Source of the DNA: a virus
Length of the DNA stretch: 24,193 nucleotides
IMG/VR virus record: IMGVR_UViG_3300042308_000254
Location: 1 to 24,193 of that record
Reading direction: 5' to 3' (one strand)
A program made the translations under genes and the position numbers. Below the pieces are notes generated by a model. The model worked only from the letters and a program-made list of their open reading frames with translations. It made no database searches and had not been told where the DNA came from. Shown here one piece after another: positions 1 to 8,315 of this stretch (position 1 is its first letter; every line of letters begins with the position of its first letter).

Positions 1-192
1 ACTACCCCACAATCATTAAGTGATATTGCAAAAGCTCAAAATAATACTGCGACAGTTTTACCTTATGTAAATCCAAATTTGGAATTACCAAATGTAACTA
101 CCCCACAATCATTAAGTGATATTGCAAAAGCTCAAAATAATACTGCGACAGTTTTACCTTATGTAAATCCAAATTTGGAATTACCAAATGTA
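1..192 (+). repeat. 96-bp tandem repeat, in frame
   Basis: Bases 1-96 and 97-192 are essentially identical. A third copy begins at 193 and diverges after 'acta'. Each unit encodes 32 residues, so copy number could change without a frameshift. The array may extend left of the window. Confidence 0.95.
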
Positions 193-843
193 ACTAAGCC
201 ATCTGCTGACACGCTTGCTATTTTAGGTGGAACAGGTACTGCTAAAGTTGCGGATACAGGGACGGTTATTGATAACACTAAACTTAATACGCAAGGTGGC
301 GGAAGTGCATTATCCACAAGTGATATTAATAAAATCCCAACAACAGGTGGAAGTGCGTTATCTACAGGCGATATTAATAAAATCCCAACAACAGGTGGAA
401 GTGCGCTATCTACAGGTGATGTTAATAAAATGTCAACTTCCCCTGCTGCGACAAGTCCTCCCAATACAATAAATACAGGAAGCATTCCTGCTCTTACTAC
501 GGCTGATTTAACTAATTGGTACAATACTCAACCAAAGGGCATTACTGCGGATCAATTAAAAACAGCATTGGGAGAACAGCAAACTGCTTTGAGCGGTCAA
601 AATACAGAGTTTTTGAAAAACTGGAATAGCAGTGCCGATGCGCTTAAAACTAATATTCTTAGCGGTGTTGATACCAAAAATCAAGCATTTGGCACACAAG
701 CAACACAAGGCTTTATGGATGCCTTTAAGAATTTCCAAATACCCACTAACCAGCAAACTGGTGTTAACTTAGGTAATTATAATGATAATCGAAATGCCGC
801 TGCTGACCAATGGTGGTCACAATATGTTACAGGACGGAGATAA
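1..843 (+). CDS. Virion-region protein, 5' end cut by window edge
   Basis: The reading frame is open from base 1, so the start lies outside the window; a TTG at 79 could pass for a start but falls inside the first repeat. The visible 280 residues begin with two copies of a 32-residue unit (TTPQSLSDIAKAQ...), then three copies of a 16-residue unit (GGSALSTGDINKIPTT), then a non-repetitive, probably helical C-terminus ending in WWSQYVTGRR. There is no signal peptide or membrane segment in the visible part. I do not recognise the family. Its place directly before a long Ala-rich protein and the tail fibre suggests a structural or ejected virion protein; that is inference from position. The next gene starts 4 bp downstream. 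Confidence 0.75.
   Translation, partial: TTPQSLSDIAKAQNNTATVLPYVNPNLELPNVTTPQSLSDIAKAQNNTATVLPYVNPNLELPNVTKPSADTLAILGGTGTAKVADTGTVIDNTKLNTQGGGSALSTSDINKIPTTGGSALSTGDINKIPTTGGSALSTGDVNKMSTSPAATSPPNTINTGSIPALTTADLTNWYNTQPKGITADQLKTALGEQQTALSGQNTEFLKNWNSSADALKTNILSGVDTKNQAFGTQATQGFMDAFKNFQIPTNQQTGVNLGNYNDNRNAAADQWWSQYVTGRR
298..429 (+). repeat. 48-bp tandem repeat, in frame
   Basis: Units start at 298, 346 and 394; the third is incomplete. Each encodes a 16-residue GGSALST-D-NKIPTT unit. Differences between copies are mostly synonymous or conservative (Ser/Gly, Ile/Val), which suggests older duplication with selection on the protein. Confidence 0.9.
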
Positions 844-847
844 TTAA

Positions 848-2611
848 ATGGCAACTATAGAAGAAATAGCAGCGGGGTTGCGGTCTGGAACACCTGTACA
901 AAAACCAACTACGGCAACGCAAACTTTTGATCCAAAGTATATTAATTCATACGGTGGATTAGTTAGCGGAGCAACTAATCCTAATTTAGCGGCTAATTTG
1001 AATAAATATGGAACAGTTACCGATGCGTATGGTAATCCTATTTTTGATCAAAATACACTTAGTAGCTATTATTCCGATCCATCTACGCTTGATAAGTCAA
1101 CTAAAGCCATATCGAGCGTTGCTGGGAAAGCTATCAATACTGGTTTAACTACTTGGGCAGACGAGGTTCTTCAAAAAGAAACGCTTGATCCTGTAACAGG
1201 CAATCCTGTTAACTGGGTAGGTGGTTTTGGTGGTGCGCAATACAAGGCAGCTAAAACTGCATTGATGGCTAATCCTACAAACAATGTACGATGGACTACT
1301 CAAAAAACACAAGCTCAGACTATTGCTGACCAAGCTGTTGCCGATGCTAAAACTGAAGCTGATGCAAAGATTGCCGCTGATGCTAAAGTAAAAGCTGATG
1401 CTGATGCTAAAATCCAAGCAGACGCTGCGACAAAATTAGCTACTGAGCAAGATACTGCCAATCAATTAGCGCAACAAACTGCTAATGATTTAAAATTAAA
1501 AAATGCCACCGCACCACTTGATACTAAAACATTAGGTGGCGGGTTTGATGCACTTGGTAATCCTATAAATAGTACAGTCACATCTGGTATTACACAGGAT
1601 ATGATTGATAAGGGAATGCTTAATGTTGCTAAAGTAGGCGCTCCAACTACCATTGTTAATCCAAATTCAGCCGCTGATGTTACCAAGATGGTGGACGCTG
1701 CCAAAGCATCTGAGGTTAATGTAACACCCGATTCAATGGTATCTAATCAGCTATCTGGATTACTTGCTAAAAACAATCCTTATATCCAGCGAGCAGTTAA
1801 CGCAGCTAATTTGCAAGCATCGCGTAGAGGTATGCTCAATACAGGCGCTGCTGCTGGATTTGCTCAAGACGCAGCGATTAAAGCCGCTTTACCGATTGCG
1901 CAACAAGACGCATTGGCTAGACAAAAAGCCAATGAAGCTAATGCAGCGGCTCAAAATCAATTGCTCAATACCGGACTTGGTCTTAAAGCCACCAGTATGG
2001 ATAGACAGGCTCAGAACGATATTCAAGTTCAGAATTGGAATGCCGCTAATAAAATTACAGTAGATACCACTAATACTCAAGCCATCAACGCGGCTACTAA
2101 TTTGTTTACCACAGCAATACTAAACGATTTGAATAATTTAGCCACATCTAATCGGGACTCTGGCGCTAGATTAAGAGAACTTATTAGTAAAGGGAACATT
2201 GAAATTGCAGGCAAGGTAACTCAATCTGTTATTGATAGCGTGGCAGCAGATACGAAATTTGAATCTGATAAAAAATTAGCTGTATTTAATGAAACTCTAA
2301 AGCAACAAACCAATCAACTAACTGCTGAAAATCAAGTAATGGTTGATGCACTAAAAGGCGATCGTGAAACTTCTAATGCCGTATTACAAGCACACGCAGT
2401 TATTGACGGACAGCTACTCGATGCTATTAAAGCTATTAATCTTACTCCAGATATGAATGAAAAAGCTAAGGCAGCTAATGCTAATGGACTAACTATGATG
2501 GCAAATGCAATGAAGAAAAATATTACTGCTACAGCGGCAGCTCAATCACAACTAATTAATAGTGATGCGGGTAAAACTGCAACTTCCTTAGTTTCTCCAA
2601 CAAACAAATAG
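848..2611 (+). CDS. Long Ala/Asn/Gln-rich virion protein (internal or tail protein)
   Basis: This 587-residue protein has no membrane segment. The start ATG at 848 follows a purine-rich ribosome site (GGACGGAGA) and lies 4 bp after the previous stop. Residues ~1-150 are Gly/Asn/Tyr-rich. Residues ~155-220 are an alternating Ala/Asp/Lys stretch expected to form a coiled coil. Around residues 310-380 is a segment of the type SRRGMLNTGAAAGFAQDAA followed by LPIAQQDA, a pattern I associate with uncharacterised structural proteins in podovirus-like genomes. The C-terminal 200 residues are predicted largely helical. Composition and position fit an elongated virion protein such as an internal core or ejected protein. 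The specific role is unknown. Confidence 0.7.
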   Translation: MATIEEIAAGLRSGTPVQKPTTATQTFDPKYINSYGGLVSGATNPNLAANLNKYGTVTDAYGNPIFDQNTLSSYYSDPSTLDKSTKAISSVAGKAINTGLTTWADEVLQKETLDPVTGNPVNWVGGFGGAQYKAAKTALMANPTNNVRWTTQKTQAQTIADQAVADAKTEADAKIAADAKVKADADAKIQADAATKLATEQDTANQLAQQTANDLKLKNATAPLDTKTLGGGFDALGNPINSTVTSGITQDMIDKGMLNVAKVGAPTTIVNPNSAADVTKMVDAAKASEVNVTPDSMVSNQLSGLLAKNNPYIQRAVNAANLQASRRGMLNTGAAAGFAQDAAIKAALPIAQQDALARQKANEANAAAQNQLLNTGLGLKATSMDRQAQNDIQVQNWNAANKITVDTTNTQAINAATNLFTTAILNDLNNLATSNRDSGARLRELISKGNIEIAGKVTQSVIDSVAADTKFESDKKLAVFNETLKQQTNQLTAENQVMVDALKGDRETSNAVLQAHAVIDGQLLDAIKAINLTPDMNEKAKAANANGLTMMANAMKKNITATAAAQSQLINSDAGKTATSLVSPTNK

Positions 2612-2619
2612 GTATCTTT

Positions 2620-3192
2620 ATGGCAGCTTCAGCAGATTTACAATTAGAACAAATGAAAGCAAACGCAGCGGCTCGACATGAGCAAAGTTTACTCGGAAGG
2701 TATGAGCAAGTTTCTCAGAATAAACCAGTGGGTATGTTATCTATGCCAAACACTGATTTGCCCATGTTTAGCGCATCTCAATTCGGTTCGTTTAAAACAC
2801 CTCAACCTCAACAACCCGAAAGCGGTGGCATGAGCGTAATGTGTACTTTAATGCGCGAATACGGCTATCTTGAAGATGATGTATTTGACGCTGATACTTT
2901 ATTTGGGCATTTGATCGCAACTACTCATCCAGAAATCCTCATCGGCTATCATGCGTGGGCAAAACCGCTAACTGAATTCTTGCGTAATAATGCGATTTAT
3001 ATCCCGTTATTTGCCTATATTGTTCAAGCATGGGCATATGAAATGGCAGAGCAATTTGGCATTGTAAAAAATCGCAGTACATTTAAACGATTAGTTGGTA
3101 AAATAGTGATGAATGTAGGTAAGCCAATTTGTGGGTTTATCGGAACAGTAATTTCATCATCACAAGGTATTTATGAGTATCACCGGACTTAA
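2620..3192 (+). CDS. Conserved phage protein of the virion module, unknown function
   Basis: This 190-residue protein starts 8 bp after the preceding stop. The N-terminal ~65 residues are Ala/Gln-rich and probably disordered. The C-terminal part is ordered, beginning CTLMREYGYLEDDVFDAD and rich in aromatic residues (GYHAWAKPL, AYIVQAWAYEMAEQFG), ending in a short hydrophobic Gly-containing segment. I associate similar 'CTxMxxxGYL...' domains with phage structural regions, but no biochemical role is known to me. Its 3' end overlaps the next gene by 20 bp, which implies translational coupling. Confidence 0.7.
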   Translation: MAASADLQLEQMKANAAARHEQSLLGRYEQVSQNKPVGMLSMPNTDLPMFSASQFGSFKTPQPQQPESGGMSVMCTLMREYGYLEDDVFDADTLFGHLIATTHPEILIGYHAWAKPLTEFLRNNAIYIPLFAYIVQAWAYEMAEQFGIVKNRSTFKRLVGKIVMNVGKPICGFIGTVISSSQGIYEYHRT

Positions 3193-4057
3193 CATACAAG
3201 CACATCATTTTATTGGCGGAGTCTATGCCAAAGAAGTGATTATCGATGATGGCTTTGAAGTTCAGCAACACGCTCATACCTTTGACCACATGAGTGTTCT
3301 TGTTGAAGGATGCGCTATAGTTTGGCAAGGCGATACTCAAGAAACCTATTTTGCCCCTGCTGTGATTGAAATTAAAGCCGGTATTGAGCATAGCGTTCAA
3401 GCGGTTAACGGTAGAGTGGTTTGGCTATGTATCCATGCTACAGATACTTGTGATGCAGAAAATATAGATGACGTGCTTATCGGCAAACCCAATATGGTCA
3501 ATACCGGTATTCATGTTGATGTATCGGCTATCAATAAATTTATTTCTGATAATGATTATTTATGGAATAAATTTAAACAACGTACTGAATCGTCTAAATC
3601 GCCACATAGAGAAGTTGACGATATCTGGGTTCGCTATAATGATATTAAAAATTATAATCCATCGAACCCTTTAGCATTTCATGATGAACACGATAGCGTT
3701 TTCTATATTAACGATCAGAAATTTAAAGATGAAATTGCTAAGATTAACCGTGCGATTTGTGAAAAACACGATATCCATAAAACAGAATTTGGCGGTATTT
3801 TAATTACTCGTATTCCTGCCGGCAAACAAGTTTATCGCCATAGCGATAAAGGTAGCTGGCACGCAGAATACTATAAAGATAAATATTTAATCCCTTTAGA
3901 ATCCAATGATAAACAATCTTTTAACTACGAAGGACAATCTATTATTACTCCTGTGGGCGATATATTTAGTTTTAATAACCTCGTTGACCATTGGGTGTTA
4001 AATGATTCGGATTCACCACGGGTTAGTTTAATAATTTGTATGCGCCATAACGCATAA
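3173..4057 (+). CDS. Cupin + Asp/Asn beta-hydroxylase-like 2-oxoglutarate oxygenase fusion
   Basis: The 294-residue protein has two double-stranded beta-helix domains. Residues ~10-90 look like a small cupin: His33, His35 and His39 in QQHAHTFDHM, then a second motif with His73. Residues ~150-294 match the aspartyl/asparaginyl beta-hydroxylase fold. The iron ligands would be His223-x-Asp225 (RHSDKGSW) and His273 (DHWVLN), with Arg283 placed to bind 2-oxoglutarate. The predicted chemistry is Fe(II)/2-oxoglutarate-dependent hydroxylation; the substrate is unknown. The start at 3173 has an AAGG ribosome site inside the end of the previous gene. Its place directly before the tail fibre suggests a virion protein or a surface molecule as target, which is inference. 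Confidence 0.8.
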   Translation: MSITGLNIQAHHFIGGVYAKEVIIDDGFEVQQHAHTFDHMSVLVEGCAIVWQGDTQETYFAPAVIEIKAGIEHSVQAVNGRVVWLCIHATDTCDAENIDDVLIGKPNMVNTGIHVDVSAINKFISDNDYLWNKFKQRTESSKSPHREVDDIWVRYNDIKNYNPSNPLAFHDEHDSVFYINDQKFKDEIAKINRAICEKHDIHKTEFGGILITRIPAGKQVYRHSDKGSWHAEYYKDKYLIPLESNDKQSFNYEGQSIITPVGDIFSFNNLVDHWVLNDSDSPRVSLIICMRHNA

Positions 4058-4071
4058 TTACGCTACACATA

Positions 4072-4091
4072 ACGTCGAGATGACGTAAGGA
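4072..4091 (+). promoter_or_regulatory. Hairpin abutting the tail-fibre ribosome site
   Basis: A 5-bp perfect stem (ACGTC 4072-4076, GACGT 4082-4086) sits against the AAGG ribosome site at 4087-4090 of the fibre gene. It has no T-run, so it is not a terminator. It could tune translation, but a stem this short may be chance. Confidence 0.25.
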
Positions 4092-4097
4092 CAAAAG

Positions 4098-6788
4098 ATG
4101 AGTACCTTTAACCCACCGGCTGATATTGCTCAGATTACTCTAGCAAAATCCTCAGACGTTAACGCTGTTAAGGCGGCTACCGCAATTGCATTTGGATTAC
4201 TTCCAAGTGAAACCAAACTTCAACGTGGTACAGTCAATTTCGCTGTAGACACCGGTACAGCGAATACCTATGTGGTAGCACTAGACAGTTCCATAACAAG
4301 TTACACCGATGGTCTACAAGTCGTATTCAGACCTCTTAATGACAATACGGGCAGTGCCACTATCAATTTAAATAGTCTTGGCGCAAAGTCCATTAGACTT
4401 ACTGATAGTGAACCGATTCAAGCAGGGGATATTAGCGCTGGAGCGGTTATCGATGTTCGCTATAGTACGTCAACAGGGTTTTTCCATTTAACGCCAAACT
4501 CAGCTATTTACGCTCACGATGCAGGGGTATCGGCAACAGCCGCAGCGGCAAGTGCGTCAACAGCATCTACTCAAGCAACTAATGCCGCAAGCAGTGCATC
4601 GTCAGCAAGCACATCAGCATCGAGCGCATCAACTTCTGCCACTAACGCAGCGACAAGTGCATCCTCTATGACGGCAAGTGTAGCAAGCTGTACTGCTAGT
4701 CAAACTGCGGCAGCGACAAGCGCTACTAACGCAGCGACAAGTGCATCGGGTGCATCAACATCAGCCACAACTGCGACTACTCAAGCAGGTATTGCTACAA
4801 CACAGGCTGGTATTGCGACCACTCAAGCAACTAACGCATCGACTTCAGCATCAACAGCAAGCACACAGGCAACTAATGCGGCTAATAGTGCGTCAACTGC
4901 AAGTACGCAAGCAACTGCGGCAGGTACATCTGCTACTAACGCTGCAACATCAGCATCTAGCGCATCGACTTCAGCATCAACAGCAACAACTCAAGCTGGT
5001 ATTGCAACAACGCAAGCAGGTTTAGCAACAACCAATGGCGCTGCGCAAGTTGCATTGGCGACAACGCAAGCAACAAATGCGGCAACTAGTGCAACCAATG
5101 CTGCAAGTAGCGCATCAGCGGCAAGTACATCGGCATCTAACGCATCGACTTCGGCTTCAACAGCAACAACACAGGCATCTAACGCATCTACCTCAGCCAC
5201 TAACGCGGCAAACAGTGCTACCGCAGCAGCGGCTAGTTATGACTCGTTTGATGATCGCTATCTTGGCGCAAAAGCATCCGATCCTAGCGTTGATAACGAT
5301 GGTAATGCACTACTTACTGGTGCGCTCTATTGGAATACAACAAGTAGTGAAATGCGTGTTTATAGTGGTAGCGCATGGATAACTTCTTACTTGCCTGCAT
5401 CGGGATACTTAGCACTGTCTGGCGGCACAATGACGGGTGCAATTACGTTTGCGTCTGGGCAATTTGGCACAAATGTTAATACGTTTTTATCTACGCCATC
5501 TAGTGCAAATTTAGCTGCTGCGTTAACGGATGAAACTGGAAGTGGCGCAACGGTATTTGCAAATACACCAACTTTAATTGCGCCAATTTTAGGCACTCCA
5601 ACAAGTGGTACGCTAACTAATTGTACATTTCCAACACTTAATCAAAGTACGACAGGTAATGCGTTAACAGCGACAACAGCAACCAACTTAGCATCTGGAA
5701 GTGTAGGTACAATTCCATACCAAACAGCATCGGGTACAACGGCTATGCTCGCTGTGGGGACATCTGGTCAAGTATTAACATCAAACGGTGCGGCTGCGCC
5801 TACATGGGCAACAGCTTCTGGTGGCGGTACGGCTACAGGCACAAGTTACACTAATCCAACGGCTGCGGGGACATCGGCAGCGGCATTTGGTAGCGGAGCA
5901 TCTGCGGCATCAAATTATTCTACTTCACTAGGTGCTAACTCATCGGGAACTCAAGGCTCAGTCACCGCAACAGGCTCTGGCGCAATGGCACTAGGTGGTT
6001 CATATGCATCTGGCACAGATAGTTTCGCTGCGGCTGTTGCGAACAATACGAGTAGTTATGGGGCGACTGGAAGCGGCTCATCTATTGCAATGGGGTTTCA
6101 AGCTAAGGCAACATCTATTTCTACATATACAGGGATTGCACTTGGAAGTGTAGCTTACCAGAACAACATATATGGGGGAATTGCGATTGGGTATCACCCA
6201 CTTGCATCGGGAGCGCAAGCAACAGCAATTGGCTATTATGCAATCGCATCGGGCGATAATAGTATTTCTTTTGGAGGAGCTAATTCAAGCGCAACTGGAT
6301 ACCTTAGCGTTGTTTTAGGTGGATACGGAGGTGTTGCAGCACAAACTGGAAAATATGTATTTGGTTCGTATGCGATGTCAACACTTGGCGATGCTCAATC
6401 CGGTAAAATCGTTCTCCGTGCAGTATCGACCAATGTAGTCTACCCTTTAACTTCTGATGGGTCATTAACGGCATCAACAACTAACCAACTTATCGTAGCA
6501 TCTGGTCAAGCGATGGCAATTCAAGGCACATTGATAGCTAGACCTCAATCTAGTGGGGACATGGTAGCCTATAACATTACAGGCGCAGTTTCAAATAACG
6601 GGGGCACAATGGCTGTCACAGGACTTGCTTTAACGCTTATCGGTACAGATTCTATTGGATTAACTACCGCACCAACTATTGCAGTCGATAACACAAATAA
6701 AGGCGTGACCATTACATCTGGATTAAAAACTGGGTCGTATTTGCGATGGGTAGCAACGCTAAATACAAGCGAAGTCACTTACGCATAA
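4098..6788 (+). CDS. Tail fibre protein with Ala/Ser/Thr shaft and YadA-like region
   Basis: This 896-residue protein starts after a good ribosome site (TAAGGACAAAAG). Residues ~1-145 form a folded N-terminal domain, likely the virion attachment part (GTVNFAVDTGTANTYVV...). From ~4530 to 5240 the gene encodes a low-complexity Ala/Ser/Thr/Gln shaft with recurring TQATNAA and SASTSA units. Then come fibre motifs: YLGAKASDPSVDNDG followed by GALYWNT (~5260-5340) and LSGGTMTGAI (~5415). From ~5860 to 6370 there are repeats such as GSGAMALGG, SSIAMGFQA and QATAIGYYA, the pattern of YadA-type trimeric adhesin heads. The last ~130 residues form a separate C-terminal domain, a candidate receptor-binding or trimerisation part. 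The protein is expected to be a trimer that determines host recognition. Confidence 0.9.
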   Translation: MSTFNPPADIAQITLAKSSDVNAVKAATAIAFGLLPSETKLQRGTVNFAVDTGTANTYVVALDSSITSYTDGLQVVFRPLNDNTGSATINLNSLGAKSIRLTDSEPIQAGDISAGAVIDVRYSTSTGFFHLTPNSAIYAHDAGVSATAAAASASTASTQATNAASSASSASTSASSASTSATNAATSASSMTASVASCTASQTAAATSATNAATSASGASTSATTATTQAGIATTQAGIATTQATNASTSASTASTQATNAANSASTASTQATAAGTSATNAATSASSASTSASTATTQAGIATTQAGLATTNGAAQVALATTQATNAATSATNAASSASAASTSASNASTSASTATTQASNASTSATNAANSATAAAASYDSFDDRYLGAKASDPSVDNDGNALLTGALYWNTTSSEMRVYSGSAWITSYLPASGYLALSGGTMTGAITFASGQFGTNVNTFLSTPSSANLAAALTDETGSGATVFANTPTLIAPILGTPTSGTLTNCTFPTLNQSTTGNALTATTATNLASGSVGTIPYQTASGTTAMLAVGTSGQVLTSNGAAAPTWATASGGGTATGTSYTNPTAAGTSAAAFGSGASAASNYSTSLGANSSGTQGSVTATGSGAMALGGSYASGTDSFAAAVANNTSSYGATGSGSSIAMGFQAKATSISTYTGIALGSVAYQNNIYGGIAIGYHPLASGAQATAIGYYAIASGDNSISFGGANSSATGYLSVVLGGYGGVAAQTGKYVFGSYAMSTLGDAQSGKIVLRAVSTNVVYPLTSDGSLTASTTNQLIVASGQAMAIQGTLIARPQSSGDMVAYNITGAVSNNGGTMAVTGLALTLIGTDSIGLTTAPTIAVDNTNKGVTITSGLKTGSYLRWVATLNTSEVTYA
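4530..5240 (+). repeat. Low-complexity Ala/Ser/Thr-coding repeats in tail fibre
   Basis: Degenerate direct repeats of acwCAAGCAACTAAYGC and GCATCAACATCAGC type fill ~700 bp, with two extra runs of (TTQAGIA)n near 4775-4825 and 4990-5030. They encode the extended fibre shaft and are a substrate for length change by recombination. Confidence 0.85.
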
Positions 6789-6815
6789 TCTTATTTAACA
6801 AAACAGGAAACAACA

Positions 6816-7109
6816 ATGGCAATTCAAATTGATTTACAAACAAGCAACTTCGGCATTCCTTTCGCTGGAGCTTATTTTCGTATCGTTACATCGTCTATTA
6901 GTCGTCAACGCAATTCACAATTTTCAGTGATGATTGACGTGGTAGGCTACGCGCAAAAACCAACTAATGATGATACCAAAGATATTGACTTCAGACGCTA
7001 TCATGCGCCATTAGAAGACGTAGAAGCGCAACAAGGCGCATCTTTCCTAGAAAAGTCTTATAACTGGGTAGCATCACAAGCCGATATGGCTGGCGCGGAA
7101 GCGGTGTAA
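6816..7109 (+). CDS. Small conserved protein downstream of tail fibre
   Basis: This 97-residue protein has a clear ribosome site (AGGAAACAACA). The first half is beta-like (MAIQIDLQTSNFG, then AGAYFRIVTS and FSVMIDVVGYA); the C-terminal third is helical and charged. No membrane segment or signal is present. I do not recognise a family. The position right after the fibre gene fits a virion accessory, for example a fibre-tip or assembly protein, but nothing in the sequence proves this. Confidence 0.6.
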   Translation: MAIQIDLQTSNFGIPFAGAYFRIVTSSISRQRNSQFSVMIDVVGYAQKPTNDDTKDIDFRRYHAPLEDVEAQQGASFLEKSYNWVASQADMAGAEAV

Positions 7110-7112
7110 ACC

Positions 7113-7325
7113 ATGCCCGATGAAGCCTGCCGCCTTGCTAAAGTAGAGCAACGAATTGAAAACCTTGAAGAAATATTTGAAGATAGGGGTAAAAAACTCG
7201 ACGCCATAATTGCCACTCTTGAAGAAATGAAGAACGAGCAAACACGCTATAAAGGATTTATTGGCGGTATTGTCTTCACCATTGGCGCATTGTTTTCGTT
7301 TATTGCTTGGTGGACAAATAAATAA
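7113..7325 (+). CDS. Small coiled-coil protein with C-terminal membrane anchor (lysis accessory)
   Basis: The protein has 70 residues. Residues 1-45 form a charged amphipathic helix (KVEQRIENLEEIFEDR), and residues ~47-67 are a membrane span (FIGGIVFTIGALFSFIAWW) followed by a short TNK tail. A coiled coil plus C-terminal span is the layout of XhlA/hemolysin-like phage lysis proteins. It begins 3 bp after the preceding gene, and its stop overlaps the next start by 1 nt (TAATG). It is a holin or holin-partner candidate, on topology and position before lysozyme. Confidence 0.65.
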   Translation: MPDEACRLAKVEQRIENLEEIFEDRGKKLDAIIATLEEMKNEQTRYKGFIGGIVFTIGALFSFIAWWTNK

Positions 7326-7603
7326 TGGAGTTCTTACAGTTTGCAACGGATGTAGGTTTCCCCATTGCCGCTGCGTGTGTGGGAATGTACTTTGTATTTC
7401 TGACCATCAAATTCCTGCTTGATAGCGTACTTGAAAAGATTAAAAGCCTTATCGGTATCATCAAGCAACTTGATAAGCGTGTCACGGCTATGTCAGAGGA
7501 TATTGTAAAAATAGATGTATTGATGACAGAAACGCTTGATATGCCAATTGAAAAAGAGAAGGTGGCGCGTTTTAATAACCCACAAGAAAAGAGAATTGAT
7601 TGA
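7325..7603 (+). CDS. Holin-like membrane protein, copy A of a tandem pair
   Basis: This 92-residue protein has one long hydrophobic segment at ~11-35 (FPIAAACVGMYFVFLTIKF) followed by an amphipathic helix and a charged tail. It shares its layout and a GFPI motif with the next gene product: GFPI, membrane span, then an alternating Leu/Ile heptad helix (IIKQLDKRV against LIDQIRLLD). It overlaps both neighbours by 1 nt, so the genes are translationally coupled. A pore-forming holin or its modulator is the likeliest role. Confidence 0.65.
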   Translation: MEFLQFATDVGFPIAAACVGMYFVFLTIKFLLDSVLEKIKSLIGIIKQLDKRVTAMSEDIVKIDVLMTETLDMPIEKEKVARFNNPQEKRID

Positions 7604-7845
7604 TGGATGTTGACGCATTAGCTAAATATATCAACCAATACGGTTTTCCAATCATTGCATCAAGTAGCATGGGTTATATCGTCTATTTTGTGTGGATATG
7701 GGTAACGACAATTGTTAAGCCAATACTTACCGAAACGACTGACGCGCTAATTGAATTAATCGACCAAATACGCCTGCTCGATAACGACATGATACGGCTT
7801 ACACAAAAATTAATTACGGTACTTTCTATGAGATCGAGAAAATGA
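7603..7845 (+). CDS. Holin-like membrane protein, copy B of a tandem pair
   Basis: I use the ATG at 7603, which overlaps the preceding TGA by 1 nt; an in-frame TTG lies just upstream at 7600. The 80-residue product has a hydrophobic span at ~14-37 (YGFPIIASSSMGYIVYFVWI) followed by a heptad-like helix. It looks like a diverged duplicate of the gene before it. The stop overlaps the lysozyme start by 4 nt (ATGA). The pair could be a holin and an antiholin; which is which cannot be told from sequence. Confidence 0.65.
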   Translation: MDVDALAKYINQYGFPIIASSSMGYIVYFVWIWVTTIVKPILTETTDALIELIDQIRLLDNDMIRLTQKLITVLSMRSRK

Positions 7846-8288
7846 AAACAGGCGAACGCGGTTTAAAATTAATTAAAGAATTTGAAGGTTGCAAGCTCAA
7901 AGCGTATCAATGCCCAGCGGGTGTTTGGACTATTGGTATTGGCTCAACGCGATATGCTGATGGGAGCGCAGTTAAACAAGGTCAGACTTTAGCAAATGAA
8001 GAAGCTGCGTTACTACTATTATCTAAAACATTAACGTCATATGAACACGCAGTAAATGCAATCAAAGTTGAACTAACTCAAAATGAATTTGATGCACTAG
8101 TGTCGCTTACTTACAATATTGGCGCAGGTAATTTAGCCAGTTCAACGCTTGTTAAAATGCTCAAAGCCGGTGACAGTAAAGCTGAGATTGCAAAGCAATT
8201 TTTACGATGGGATAAAGCAGGGGGTAAACCGCTTGCTGGTCTTACACGACGACGTAATGCTGAAGCCGAATTGTTTTTAAGCAAATAA
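7842..8288 (+). CDS. Endolysin, GH24 lysozyme (T4-lysozyme/P21 R-type)
   Basis: This 148-residue glycoside hydrolase family 24 muramidase cleaves the N-acetylmuramic acid-N-acetylglucosamine bond of peptidoglycan. The catalytic triad is readable as Glu15 (KEFEG), Cys24 (QCPAG) and Thr30 (WTIGIGS), with the Glu-x8-Cys-x5-Thr spacing of the family; Cys replaces the Asp of T4 lysozyme, as in several phage relatives. The substrate-cleft segment NEFDALVSLTYNIGAG and the C-terminal GLTRRRNAEAELF are typical. There is no signal peptide or anchor, so export depends on a holin, in agreement with the membrane proteins just upstream. The start overlaps the previous stop by 4 nt. Confidence 0.96.
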   Translation: MKTGERGLKLIKEFEGCKLKAYQCPAGVWTIGIGSTRYADGSAVKQGQTLANEEAALLLLSKTLTSYEHAVNAIKVELTQNEFDALVSLTYNIGAGNLASSTLVKMLKAGDSKAEIAKQFLRWDKAGGKPLAGLTRRRNAEAELFLSK

Positions 8289-8292
8289 TTAA

Positions 8293-8315
8293 AAAGCCGC
8301 TTACTCAGCGGCTTT
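8293..8315. terminator. Bidirectional terminator between converging gene blocks
   Basis: A perfect 8-bp stem (AAAGCCGC 8293-8300, GCGGCTTT 8308-8315) with a 7-nt loop. On the - strand it is followed by TTTTT-AATTA, on the + strand by CTTCT. It lies just after the lysozyme stop and separates the two convergent transcripts. The last - strand gene has its stop codon in the loop. Confidence 0.88.

Noticed and set aside
1-192. CRISPR-like repeat
   Set aside because: The repeats are 96 bp, directly adjacent, in frame and without spacers; they are protein-coding.
4741-5382. His/Gln/Leu-rich + strand frames inside the fibre gene
   Set aside because: Out-of-frame readings of the Ala/Ser/Thr repeats; the composition is a by-product of GCA/ACA/CAA repeats.
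4098-6788. Diversity-generating retroelement target in the tail fibre
   Set aside because: No reverse transcriptase gene and no second template-like copy of the fibre 3' end is visible in the window.
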